Of a stretch of 64,000 nucleotides of DNA, positions 55,377-63,208 are shown one piece after another. Origin of the DNA: Pseudobutyrivibrio ruminis CF1b (GTDB taxonomy: Bacteria > Bacillota > Clostridia > Lachnospirales > Lachnospiraceae). The stretch is taken from the NCBI RefSeq assembly GCF_000424005.1, contig NZ_AUJB01000008.1:806001-870000 (forward strand). Direction: 5' to 3'. The position numbers and the translations under genes are program-made. Numbering within the stretch: position 1 is the first letter of the stretch; every line of letters begins with the position of its first letter. The notes beneath the pieces were generated by a model. It was not told the DNA's origin. It saw nothing but the letters and a program-made list of their open reading frames with translations, and searched no databases.

Positions 55377-56773
55377 CAAACCGATAATTGTGTTATACTT
55401 TACTCGAATTAATTTTTATTAATACTCAGGTTTACGCAACAACCAAGGCTTTAAAACAACGTCATCACGCTCAATTTTGACAGCATTTAAAGCCTTCAAA
55501 AATTCATCACCTAGAAGAAGCTTAGCTAATTCGTATGGGGATACATTATTTAAGCTTTCACGGGGATAATTGTTGATGTGGTTCATCAAAAGATGAATGT
55601 CAGATTGGGAAAGGTCATTAAAGCTTTTCCCTTTCGACAGAACCTGTCTAATAAACTCATGATTTCTTTCGAGCATCCCTTTTTGCCATGAGCAATAAGG
55701 ATCGCAGTAAAACAACTTCGTTTTGATTTCTCCATTTCTATCGCATTCAATAGCATACGGATTACCAAATTCTGTTCCACGGTCAGCTAAAATGACCTGA
55801 AAGAGCTTTTGAAACAGCTCAATTCCAAGCTTATCGCATATGTCATTTATAGCTTCAATTACGGCCATTTGATTGTGTTCTTTCAGAAGACATATAATCA
55901 TAAATCCTGATTTACGATGTAGCATTGTCATGAAGCTGTAGCCGCCTATGACTCCTATCACAGTATCTAATTCCCAAATGTTTAAATCAGGTTTATCCTC
56001 AATGAATTTTTGAAAATCATTGTAGGTTCTCTTGAATACAAAGTCCTGGAAGCTCTTTGGTCGATTTCCGTGGCTATAACGAGGCTTAAATCGGACTTTT
56101 CTTGGCATATCTATGTTTCTAGCGGTAAGATAGCAGCGGTCTACGTATTCATAGAGTGTACTAGCTGAACAAGGGATTTCATCCTTATGATTTGCATAAA
56201 TAGTCCTTATAGATTGGCCTTTTAGAAGAAGAGGAGATACTAAGTTATCAAGTTGTTCCATTTCTTCTGCAGAAAGTGTTATTCCGCCTCTAGACTCTTT
56301 AAGCTTATCTTCATATACAATCTGAGCTCGTCTGGCTTGATACTTGTATTTAGCAGAAAATGCGCTTATACGGCAAGGATTTTCACTGCAGCCATTGCAT
56401 ACATATGGAGATTTTAGTAGCTTAGGGCAAATGTATGGCTTATATTCAGGGCATTTATCGCTGTTACAGTAGTCATCGCAACCGCTACAAGACATATGTC
56501 TGCATTTACCACTTTGGCATAGATTTATGACTGTACATGCACCGGCACCAAACTGAAACTCGCATTTCTCTTTAGTGGCAGTATGACAAACATATCGGTT
56601 TCTTTGTACTTCACGAACGATAGAAGAGTCAGGCCTGCCAAGCTTTTGGGCAATCTTGTGGATTTTTTCTCCCTTATTTAGTAGATCTTCAATTATAGAA
56701 CGTTCTTCAAATGTAAGATGTTTATTATTCATGTGATTACCTCCAAATTCTATAGGTAATCGATTTGCAGAAC
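55371..56773 (-). mobile_element. IS30-family insertion sequence
   Basis: The element is about 1.4 kb. The terminal inverted repeats begin GTTCTGCAAA at 55371 on the + strand and at 56773 on the - strand; the first 17 bases match at 15 positions. They enclose a single intact transposase gene. The flanks show no clear direct repeat, so the exact ends are uncertain by a few bases. Confidence 0.85.
55419..56732 (-). CDS. IS30 family transposase
   Basis: 437 residues. The N-terminal HTH (MNNKHLTFEERSIIEDLLNKGEKIHKIAQKLGRPDSSIVREVQRNR) is typical IS30. A Cys-rich segment (about 53-125, with repeated CxxC) is probably a zinc-binding insert, longer than in the archetypal IS30. The DDE catalytic residues lie in WELDTVIG, ILADRGTEFGNP and LERNHEFIRQ. 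It appears intact. GGAGGTAAT precedes the ATG on the minus strand. Confidence 0.95.
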   Translation of the reverse strand: MNNKHLTFEERSIIEDLLNKGEKIHKIAQKLGRPDSSIVREVQRNRYVCHTATKEKCEFQFGAGACTVINLCQSGKCRHMSCSGCDDYCNSDKCPEYKPYICPKLLKSPYVCNGCSENPCRISAFSAKYKYQARRAQIVYEDKLKESRGGITLSAEEMEQLDNLVSPLLLKGQSIRTIYANHKDEIPCSASTLYEYVDRCYLTARNIDMPRKVRFKPRYSHGNRPKSFQDFVFKRTYNDFQKFIEDKPDLNIWELDTVIGVIGGYSFMTMLHRKSGFMIICLLKEHNQMAVIEAINDICDKLGIELFQKLFQVILADRGTEFGNPYAIECDRNGEIKTKLFYCDPYCSWQKGMLERNHEFIRQVLSKGKSFNDLSQSDIHLLMNHINNYPRESLNNVSPYELAKLLLGDEFLKALNAVKIERDDVVLKPWLLRKPEY

Positions 56774-56908
56774 AGTATTAGTATAATTCTAATGAACAAA
56801 TATTGAAAATATGGTAATTAAAGCTTTCTTTAGGCTGTTAAATCAACTAAAATAAAGACATTAATAAATCGCAATTTGTAGGGCAGATACAACGAATGGG
56901 AGGATACT

Positions 56909-57472
56909 ATGGATGCTAGAGAGTACTTGGAAATATTGCATGTTGCGGAAAGGCTAAAAGATACGCCAAGGCACTGTACAACAACAAAACGTAGGACAGA
57001 AAGTGTGGCTGAACATAGCTGGCGAATTTCGCTTATGGCCTTTTTATTAAGACATGAATTCAAAGATTTAGATATAAATAAGGTAGTTGATATGTGCCTT
57101 ATACATGATCTTGGCGAGTGCTTTACAGGCGATATTCCAACTTTTGTAAAGACTGACTCTGATAGAGAAGTTGAAGATTCATTATTAAATCAGTGGGTAA
57201 AAACGCTTCCTGCAGAATTATCTGAAGACATAGCGGCACTTTATAAAGAAATGGATGCGCAAGAAACTAAGGAAGCTAAACTTTATAAAGCACTAGATAA
57301 ACTAGAAGCCTTGATTCAGCATAATGAATCGCCACTTGATACTTGGTCTGAAAATGAGTTTGAACTCAACAAGACCTACGCATTCGATACAGTAGCGTTT
57401 TCCTCTTGGCTTACAGAATTACGAGAAGTCATTTTAGAAGACACTATGAAAAAGATAGAATCGGGGAGTTAA
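56909..57472 (+). CDS. HD-domain hydrolase (YfbR/HDDC2-like 5'-deoxynucleotidase family)
   Basis: 187 residues. HD motif residues are in ESVAEHSWRI (first His) and MCLIHDLGECFTGDIP (HD dyad), with a later Asp in YKALDKLEALIQ. This pattern is that of YfbR/HDDC2-type 5'-deoxynucleotidases, which remove phosphate from deoxynucleoside monophosphates. Substrate specificity is inferred. GGGAGG precedes the start. It stands alone beside the IS30 element with a terminator after it. Confidence 0.88.
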   Translation: MDAREYLEILHVAERLKDTPRHCTTTKRRTESVAEHSWRISLMAFLLRHEFKDLDINKVVDMCLIHDLGECFTGDIPTFVKTDSDREVEDSLLNQWVKTLPAELSEDIAALYKEMDAQETKEAKLYKALDKLEALIQHNESPLDTWSENEFELNKTYAFDTVAFSSWLTELREVILEDTMKKIESGS

Positions 57473-57509
57473 GCAACTTCCAATTTGTCTAACTAAATAA
57501 ACATATTAT

Positions 57510-57537
57510 AAGGAGCTGGTTTAGCTCCTTTAATTTT
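57510..57537 (+). terminator. Terminator after the HD hydrolase gene
   Basis: AAGGAGCT (57510-57517) pairs with AGCTCCTT (57523-57530) around a 5-base loop, followed by TAATTTT. Confidence 0.8.
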
Positions 57538-57691
57538 ACCTATTATTTCTAGTACTAAATGCAACAGTACTATAAGTATTGCTTTTACCTGTAGAAACTT
57601 GCATTAACTTCAAGAAATTTGCATTTACTAAAAAAAGTTACTTACTTCAAAAATAAAAAGGCTATCCTTTAAATAGGAATAATTTGCATAT

Positions 57692-57725
57692 ATCTATCGG
57701 TAAAACAGATATTTATCCGATAGAT
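57692..57725. repeat. Inverted repeat in the intergenic region
   Basis: ATCTATCGG (57692-57700) pairs with CCGATAGAT (57717-57725), extended by four more pairs past a one-base bulge. No T-tract follows on either strand. It could be an operator or an RNA hairpin. The surrounding 57538-57736 shows no gene. Confidence 0.5.
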
Positions 57726-57736
57726 TGATATAGAAT

Positions 57737-57762
57737 AAAACCACCCTCTTCAGGGTGGTTTT
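57737..57762 (-). terminator. Terminator of the secreted-protein gene (bidirectional)
   Basis: An 11-pair stem (57737-57747 with 57752-57762) has a 4-base loop and T-runs on both strands. It lies just past the minus-strand stop codon. Confidence 0.88.
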
Positions 57763-57770
57763 TCTAAAAT

Positions 57771-58517
57771 TTAACTGTAATATGCATCATATACAACCAT
57801 CTTAACAACTGGTGAATCCCATGTTGGATATTTAAGTGATGCATTTCCTCGTTCGTAAATATCTTTACGAATTGTTTTTTCGTCTATAATAAATTCACTA
57901 CAGCATCTTGATCTATATGTGAAGATGTTTGTAGAATCTGTATCTATATCGGCTTTGGCATCTCCCATAATACATTTAATAACTACACCATTTTGCAATA
58001 TTAAATCAATATACTGTCCTGGCAAGGTGTTAAACCTGCTTCCTACTGCTATGAGGTATCTGTCTTCAAGCTTCATGAATCCGTCCGAATCAGGTGTAGC
58101 TATACTATTCAAATAACCACATTTACCATAGGTAATTTTGTTTGAACGCTCCATTGTCTTGCCGCCTTTATAGCTTACAGTCTTTCCTGTAACCGGACTA
58201 ACAAAGCTGCTAGGAATATCATATGCAGTTTTTGTAACTTCCTCTAAAGGCTTTTTAGGACCTGCCAATACTGCAGATTCTTCTTCGATTGTTATTGTTA
58301 CTGTAGTGCATTCAGCAAGTGCGCTAAGCATTGCTGTGTTCTCAAATGTTAATGTCTCCTCTGTGTCTGCTGTTTCTTCTGTTTCTGCTGCCTGTACTGG
58401 CATCGCATAACTTCTGTTGTAGCAATGATAAAATAAAATTAATAAAAGTGAAATAATTAAAATAATACTACAGGCCAGACGGCCCGATCGAATGTCTTTT
58501 GAACTCATTCCTTTCAT
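57771..58517 (-). CDS. Membrane-anchored or secreted protein with a conserved C-terminal barrel-like domain
   Basis: 249 residues from ATG 58517, chosen because AAGGAAGG lies just upstream; the open frame extends 31 codons further without a site. A membrane helix (about 14-35) is followed by an acidic Glu/Thr linker and an outside domain. The C-terminal 110 residues (DRYLIAVGSRFNTLPGQYIDLILQNGVVIKCIMGDAKADIDTDS) resemble a domain seen in many uncharacterised Clostridia surface proteins, possibly a double-psi barrel like 3D/RlpA. No transglycosylase signature is evident. The function is unknown. Confidence 0.65.
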   Translation of the reverse strand: MKGMSSKDIRSGRLACSIILIISLLLILFYHCYNRSYAMPVQAAETEETADTEETLTFENTAMLSALAECTTVTITIEEESAVLAGPKKPLEEVTKTAYDIPSSFVSPVTGKTVSYKGGKTMERSNKITYGKCGYLNSIATPDSDGFMKLEDRYLIAVGSRFNTLPGQYIDLILQNGVVIKCIMGDAKADIDTDSTNIFTYRSRCCSEFIIDEKTIRKDIYERGNASLKYPTWDSPVVKMVVYDAYYS

Positions 58518-58640
58518 AAATATAACTTCCTTCCTTTCACAAAGTCGCCATTCTAACAGAAAAAATTTCAACTGGCAACGCCTATTTATCATTTTTGGGG
58601 TTCTATTCACTAGTCGACAAAAACCGTGTAAAAAAAATCA

Positions 58641-58674
58641 AAATAAAAAAGGTTACCGCATTTCTGCAGTAACC
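58641..58674 (-). terminator. Terminator of the lipoprotein gene
   Basis: The stem 58651-58660 with 58665-58674 (one mismatch) is followed, reading on the minus strand, by TTTTTTATTTT. Confidence 0.85.
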
Positions 58675-58694
58675 CCTCAATTATTCTGAAACTT

Positions 58695-59159
58695 TTAATT
58701 CTGGGAATATAATATTGCAACTTCTACACCATCTTTTGATAGATAAATCGTAGTGTTATCTGATCTCAAATAACGGTAGTGATTTTCTGTCATTTCGTAT
58801 GGCTCGCCATAAAGACTTTCTAATTCTGAAGCAATATTTTTAAAAGTAACGTCTTTTTCTTCGTCTGACTCAATAGTGATATATCCATGATTCAACTTAT
58901 TATCTTCTGTGAAGCAATAAGTAATATTAGAATCATATCCAAATGATTTATCCCAGTACATAAGACGACCATCGCCTTCAAACATAATAGGCGCCGTCTC
59001 CTCCTTGCGAACTAAATAACCAGGAACGCCCCATTCAAATGTGCGGAAACCTGTCTCCTCAGAAGAAAACATATTAGTAACATCTTCTGTACCGCATCCA
59101 ATTAAAATAAGCATCATTAAAGATACACAAATTAAAGTAATAAAATTTCTAGCCTTCAT
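58695..59159 (-). CDS. Small lipoprotein of unknown function
   Basis: 154 residues. The signal peptide ends in lipobox LIGC (Cys22), so it is lipid-anchored outside. The mature part (about 125 residues) is rich in aromatic and acidic residues and beta-predicted. FRTFEWGVPGYLVRKEE followed by LESLYGEPYEM resembles small lipoproteins that sense or bind ligands, but I recognise no named family. It is a single gene with its own terminator. The ATG lies next to an AATTGAGAGAA site, which is weak. Confidence 0.7.
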   Translation of the reverse strand: MKARNFITLICVSLMMLILIGCGTEDVTNMFSSEETGFRTFEWGVPGYLVRKEETAPIMFEGDGRLMYWDKSFGYDSNITYCFTEDNKLNHGYITIESDEEKDVTFKNIASELESLYGEPYEMTENHYRYLRSDNTTIYLSKDGVEVAILYSQN

Positions 59160-59347
59160 TATTCTCTCAATTCCTTTATTAATTTAAAAACACAAGTGTA
59201 TCTAGTATAGCGGAATTGATAAAGTATAACTATTGCTTAATTGTTAAACGTTATTTGCATAATTGTGAATTTTTTATGAATTATCACTAAAATGTATCCT
59301 AAATTAGATTAAGTAATAAAGAAAACTCTATTGTCCGTAAATACAGA

Positions 59348-60097
59348 TTAAGTAAGAATATTAGGTGACTGATTCCTATTATCAAATACTCCATATTCTT
59401 CCATTGTGGCAATTATTGTGCTTCGAACTAAGTCTGCCACTTCGTGTGTCTTTAAGTCTTTGTACTCTTCGTATAAAATCGGTTTGCCAAAAATAACTTT
59501 AGTATTAACAGGTCCTGGCTTAATACTGTTAAATGCTATATAAGAATCAATAAGTGTGACAGGAATAATAGGAACCTTAGCTCTCATGGCGCATTTAAAG
59601 CTTCCTGGCTTAAAACGCTGCACTATATTTCCATTATTATCATATCCACCTTCTGAAAACAGTATATATCTCTTGCCTTCTTTTAATTCCTTGGTAATCT
59701 TATCCATGATGACTATATTTTGTCGAACATCATCAAGCTTAAGACGCTTTGCTCCAAGCAAATCTACCATTTCCCGGACCATAAAACCATATGACTTGGC
59801 TTTATCCATAACAAAGGTGCAGGGGTCTCTATGACCGAACATAATACCCAGTACATCATATTTACCCTGGTGATTTGGATACATGACGTATCCCCCCTCC
59901 TTAGGAAGGTTCTCTACACCGTAAATGTTAGTGGAAATCCTGGCGCTTTTCATCAGAAAGCGAACTATCTTTAACGCATATGCGTATTTATCTCTTTCTG
60001 AATATTTCTCAGGATGTTTTGTCATCTTTCGCATGGTTCGTATAAACGAAGGACCACGTTTTAAGTTTGTAATAATCGCAATTAAAAATCTAAGCAT
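59348..60097 (-). CDS. PlsC-type 1-acylglycerol-3-phosphate acyltransferase
   Basis: 249 residues from ATG 60097, chosen because AGGAG lies 6 bases upstream; the frame extends 14 codons more without a site. Motif I is NHQGKYD (H-x4-D), motif III is FSEGGYDNNG where PlsC usually has FPEGTRS, and VPIIPVTL is motif IV. It adds the second acyl chain to lysophosphatidic acid at the membrane. The variant FSEGG makes the acceptor less certain. Confidence 0.88.
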   Translation of the reverse strand: MLRFLIAIITNLKRGPSFIRTMRKMTKHPEKYSERDKYAYALKIVRFLMKSARISTNIYGVENLPKEGGYVMYPNHQGKYDVLGIMFGHRDPCTFVMDKAKSYGFMVREMVDLLGAKRLKLDDVRQNIVIMDKITKELKEGKRYILFSEGGYDNNGNIVQRFKPGSFKCAMRAKVPIIPVTLIDSYIAFNSIKPGPVNTKVIFGKPILYEEYKDLKTHEVADLVRSTIIATMEEYGVFDNRNQSPNILT

Positions 60098-60198
60098 ATC
60101 TACTCCTATATAGAAATAGATTATCAGTATTATAGGCAAATAACAAGATGATTAATTGCACAAAATATATTTCTAATCTCTTCTTATAAATAATCTTT

Positions 60199-60528
60199 TT
60201 ATAATTCCTCATAAGAAGAATATTCAATCACTATATATTTACCAGCTGTTATATTATCCCCGCCAATATGATTAATATCCTTAATATTTTCTATGAAAGC
60301 TTCTTTATCAGAAACCTCTGGCGACATAAACTGATCTGCAATAGTCCAAAGTGTATCACCAGGCTGAATCTCGTAGCTAGTGTAATATGTGTATACAGGA
60401 CGGCTGTTCTCTGCCACTGCTCTATTGCTGTATAACATGAATGCAAATATAAATGAAATGATAAGCCCAATAGCTAACATAATCTTTCTGTTTCTAACGA
60501 TTCTCTCTGCTTTTGTATACCTTCTCAT
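60199..60528 (-). CDS. LysM membrane protein, YneA-like candidate SOS cell-division inhibitor
   Basis: 109 residues from ATG 60528 (GGAGGAG upstream; the longer frame has no site). A basic N-terminus and one membrane helix (about 15-38) precede a single LysM domain (about 55-109, IQPGDTLWTIADQF). The size, membrane-LysM layout and divergent position next to lexA match YneA of Bacillus, which delays division during the SOS response. LexA boxes lie in the shared upstream region. The assignment rests on architecture and context. Confidence 0.75.
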   Translation of the reverse strand: MRRYTKAERIVRNRKIMLAIGLIISFIFAFMLYSNRAVAENSRPVYTYYTSYEIQPGDTLWTIADQFMSPEVSDKEAFIENIKDINHIGGDNITAGKYIVIEYSSYEEL

Positions 60529-60563
60529 AATTCTCCTCCAACAAAAAAAGAAAAATATGTTCG

Positions 60564-60577
60564 AAAACATCTGTTCT
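60564..60577. promoter_or_regulatory. Candidate LexA box 1
   Basis: On the minus strand it reads AGAACAGATGTTTT, matching the Firmicutes LexA consensus CGAACRNRYGTTYG at 12 of 14 positions. The inner GAAC-N4-GTTT core is intact. It is the box nearest the LysM gene. Confidence 0.6.
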
Positions 60578-60594
60578 GAAAACAATATAAAACA

Positions 60595-60608
60595 CGAACA
60601 GCCGTTTG
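60595..60608. promoter_or_regulatory. LexA box 2
   Basis: CGAACAGCCGTTTG matches CGAACRNRYGTTYG at 13 of 14 positions. It lies midway between the two divergent genes. Confidence 0.85.
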
Positions 60609-60620
60609 TCAACAATTTTT

Positions 60621-60634
60621 CGAACAAAATTTCG
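60621..60634. promoter_or_regulatory. Candidate LexA box 3
   Basis: CGAACAAAATTTCG matches the consensus at 12 of 14 positions. It lies just upstream of the probable lexA -35 (TTGTTT at 60641-60646, -10 TATGAT at 60663-60668). Confidence 0.55.
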
Positions 60635-60706
60635 GAAAATTTGTTTGCAAAACTATGTTCCGTATGATACTCTAAATATAGATTAAAAGTGAAAGGAGAT
60701 TTTCAT

Positions 60707-61321
60707 ATGGCATATGGAAAAATATCTGCGAAGCAGCGTGAAATTCTCGAAGTTATTAAATCTGAAATTTTAAATAAAGGCTATCCACCTACAGTTCGTG
60801 AGCTTTGTGATGCTTGTAATCTTAAATCCACTTCTTCTGTTCACTCTCACCTTGAGACACTTGAGAAGAACGGATATATCAAGCGTGACCCATCAAAGCC
60901 TCGTGCTATAGAGATTGTCGATGATAGCTTTAATATGGTTCGTCGTGAGGTTGTTAATGTACCTGTTGTTGGAAAGGTTGCGGCTGGCCAGCCACTGTTA
61001 GCTATTCAGAATATTTCTGAGTACTTCCCTATTCCTGCAGAGCACATGCCTAATCAGCAGTCATTCATGTTAAGAGTTCAGGGAGAATCAATGATTAATG
61101 CAGGTATCTTAGATGGCGATACCATTTTAGTTAAACAGCAGGAAACTGCTAAGAACGGTGATATGGTTGTGGCTCTCGTTGATGACAGCGCTACAGTAAA
61201 GACTTTCTACAAAGAAGATGGTCACATTCGTCTTCAGCCTGAAAACGACACTATGGACCCTATTATCGTAGATAATTGTATTATTCTTGGAAAAGTATTC
61301 GGAGTTTTCCGATTCTTCTAA
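60707..61321 (+). CDS. lexA: SOS repressor LexA
   Basis: 204 residues from ATG 60707 (AAAGGAG upstream). The N-terminal winged helix (YPPTVRELCDACNLKSTSSVHSHLETLEKNGYI) binds the SOS box. The self-cleavage site is Ala93-Gly94 in VGKVAAGQP. Ser128 in GESMINAGI and Lys165 in SATVKTFYK form the catalytic dyad. RecA-triggered self-cleavage turns on DNA-damage genes. LexA boxes upstream imply autoregulation. Confidence 0.98.
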   Translation: MAYGKISAKQREILEVIKSEILNKGYPPTVRELCDACNLKSTSSVHSHLETLEKNGYIKRDPSKPRAIEIVDDSFNMVRREVVNVPVVGKVAAGQPLLAIQNISEYFPIPAEHMPNQQSFMLRVQGESMINAGILDGDTILVKQQETAKNGDMVVALVDDSATVKTFYKEDGHIRLQPENDTMDPIIVDNCIILGKVFGVFRFF

Positions 61322-61351
61322 AAAAGGACGACCAAACGGTCGTCCTTTTCA
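61322..61351. terminator. Bidirectional terminator between lexA and rsfS
   Basis: GGACGACC (61326-61333) pairs with GGTCGTCC (61338-61345) with A-runs before and T-runs after, so it can serve both converging genes. Confidence 0.9.
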
Positions 61352-61353
61352 TT

Positions 61354-61701
61354 TTAAAGATCTTTTGCGTCAATTAAGATTCCATCTTTCCAGATTCTCT
61401 CAAGATCATAGAATAATCTGTCTTCCTCTGAGAAAAGATGAACAATAACATCTTCATAATCCATAAGTACCCATGTGCTCTGTCTGTTTCCTTCGATTGA
61501 CTTAGCATGGATTCCCTGCTCATAAAGAAGTCTGTCTACCTCATCCTGCATAGCGTTAAGCTGACTCTGGTTTGAAGCAGATGCAACGATAAAGTAATCA
61601 GCCATAATGCTGATATTTGAAATATCTATAGCCTTAACGTCAATAGCCTTCTTATCATCAAGGGCTTTGCATACAATCTTTGCCATTTCTCTTGCGTCCA
61701 T
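61354..61701 (-). CDS. rsfS: Ribosome silencing factor RsfS
   Basis: 115 residues. The family pattern is clear: AREMAKIVCKALDDKKAIDVKAIDIS, then ADYFIVASASNQSQLNAMQDEV, and VLMDYEDVIVHLFSEEDRLFYDLERIW. It binds uL14 and prevents subunit joining when nutrients run low. It is last in the minus-strand operon obg-yhbY-nadD/yqeK-rsfS. Confidence 0.96.
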   Translation of the reverse strand: MDAREMAKIVCKALDDKKAIDVKAIDISNISIMADYFIVASASNQSQLNAMQDEVDRLLYEQGIHAKSIEGNRQSTWVLMDYEDVIVHLFSEEDRLFYDLERIWKDGILIDAKDL

Positions 61702-61704
61702 TGT

Positions 61705-62898
61705 CTACCTCTTTTCTTTCATGTACTGTTTATAGTAATTGTATGTATCTACTGTAGTAGGGTCTACCATATCTGGATTATTGTTTAAATAAACCACAGA
61801 ATCCTCTAAAATCATATAGACACATCTATCTAAATCTGTATAAGCTGTTGCTCTTAAAATATCAAGACGAGGCTGCTTATCCCTGCCTGGCTCAATATAA
61901 TCTGCCACGAAAATAATCTTATCCAGCAAATTCATATTAGGACAGCCTGTCGTATGATAAGTGATTGCATGGGCAATCTGTGGATCATACACATCGTATT
62001 TTGAAGAACAAAAATATGCGCCAACCTTACCATGTAAAAGGTGAGGATATTTGGCCTCAATCTCACTGATAGGTAAATCATTCTCCTTGCAGATAGAAAT
62101 TCTTTCCTCATCAGTGATGCACTTAGCGCAATCGTGAAGCATTCCAGCAACCATGGCTGTATATGCAGGATAATTCCATCTTAATGCTAAAGCCTGGGCT
62201 GTAGTGGCCACTCCCAGAGTGTGTACATATCTGCCCGGTTTAAGCGCCTTTTTCATTTCCTCAGATAATCTAAGAACGTCATCATAGGAATAATTATAAG
62301 GACTGTAAAGATTGTGTTCTTTTATATAGTCAATGACCTGTGGTGCCATATCAGCACTAACATCAGGATTGCTATAAAATTCACCGCGAATCTTTGATGA
62401 TGCGATTCCATTTGCCTCATAATCTATAAGCTCAAAATCTCCATCGAATATATCACGGCACTCTTTCATGGCGTTGTTAAGCTCTTCGAGATCATCTCCT
62501 AATCTAGGAGCTACCAAAATAGTAGCTGCTTTTGAAATGATTTCTGGCTTAACCCATTTTTGAAAATTAATAAGACTGTCGCTACCCATAATAAAGAATA
62601 AATCATCATCAGGATATTCATTCTTTAACTCTGTCATTGTAATGTAAGAATAGCTTTTTCCAGAGCGATAAATCTCTCTGTCATCAATAAAAAGCCCTTC
62701 AATATTTTCGATAGCAAGGCGCACCATATCAAGTCTGCAGGTATCAGCAATAGACTCTGCAGTATCCTTGTGTGGTGGTGTGCCCGCAACCAAAAGATAA
62801 ACTTTATCAAGCTTGAACTGGTCAAATGCAGCCTTAGCAATCTCTATATGTGTGTTGTGAATTGGATTGAATGTCCCGCCATAAATACCAATTCTCAT
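61705..62898 (-). CDS. nadD: Fusion of NadD nucleotidyltransferase and YqeK HD-domain phosphohydrolase
   Basis: 397 residues. The N-terminal half (1-200) is nicotinate-mononucleotide adenylyltransferase: GGTFNPIHNTHIEIA (7-21) holds the HxGH-like site, with SSKIRGE as the ISSTxIR-type motif. The C-terminal half (210-397) is a YqeK-type HD hydrolase: HTLGVATTAQALA, MLHDCAK (HD dyad) and FVADYIEPGR, a family shown to cleave Ap4A-like dinucleotides. In Bacillus these are two adjacent genes. The fused form makes NAD precursor and probably controls dinucleotide alarmones. Confidence 0.95.
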   Translation of the reverse strand: MRIGIYGGTFNPIHNTHIEIAKAAFDQFKLDKVYLLVAGTPPHKDTAESIADTCRLDMVRLAIENIEGLFIDDREIYRSGKSYSYITMTELKNEYPDDDLFFIMGSDSLINFQKWVKPEIISKAATILVAPRLGDDLEELNNAMKECRDIFDGDFELIDYEANGIASSKIRGEFYSNPDVSADMAPQVIDYIKEHNLYSPYNYSYDDVLRLSEEMKKALKPGRYVHTLGVATTAQALALRWNYPAYTAMVAGMLHDCAKCITDEERISICKENDLPISEIEAKYPHLLHGKVGAYFCSSKYDVYDPQIAHAITYHTTGCPNMNLLDKIIFVADYIEPGRDKQPRLDILRATAYTDLDRCVYMILEDSVVYLNNNPDMVDPTTVDTYNYYKQYMKEKR

Positions 62899-62907
62899 GA
62901 TGTCTCC

Positions 62908-63195
62908 TTACTGAGGAAGCTTAATAGTAGGCTTCTTCGCTGCTCTATAAAGAATAATTTTTCTTCCAATAACTCTGACAACCTCAGAATGTGTACGCTC
63001 TGAAAGAACCTGAGCGATTTCCTTTGGATCATCAAAGCAATTCTTTAAAACGTTAATTTTAATAAGCTCTCTTGCCTCAAGTGCCTCATCAACAGCGTTT
63101 GTGTACTCTGGTGTAAGTGAAGCCTTACCAATCTGAAGGATTGGGCTCATATCAGCTGCAAGAGATGATAAATATGCTCTCTGTTTATTAGTCAT
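62908..63195 (-). CDS. yhbY: YhbY family RNA-binding (CRM) protein
   Basis: 95 residues. LTNKQRAYL-type start, MSPILQIGKASLTPEYTNAVDEAL and RELIKINVL are diagnostic of the CRM domain. It binds pre-50S particles. It lies between obg and nadD-yqeK, the usual order. Confidence 0.95.
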   Translation of the reverse strand: MTNKQRAYLSSLAADMSPILQIGKASLTPEYTNAVDEALEARELIKINVLKNCFDDPKEIAQVLSERTHSEVVRVIGRKIILYRAAKKPTIKLPQ

Positions 63196-63208
63196 TTTAA
63201 TCTCCTAA

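Noticed and set aside
55365-56780. Target-site duplication of the IS30 element
   Set aside because: The bases flanking the two ends do not match at 2-4 positions in any placement I tried.
59234-59262. Second Rex site (TTGTTAAACG...)
   Set aside because: Only the left half-site fits; the right half diverges at most positions.
60641-60660. Fourth LexA box near the lexA promoter (CAAAAC...GTTCC)
   Set aside because: The gap between the half-sites is three bases, not four, so it cannot fit the dimer.
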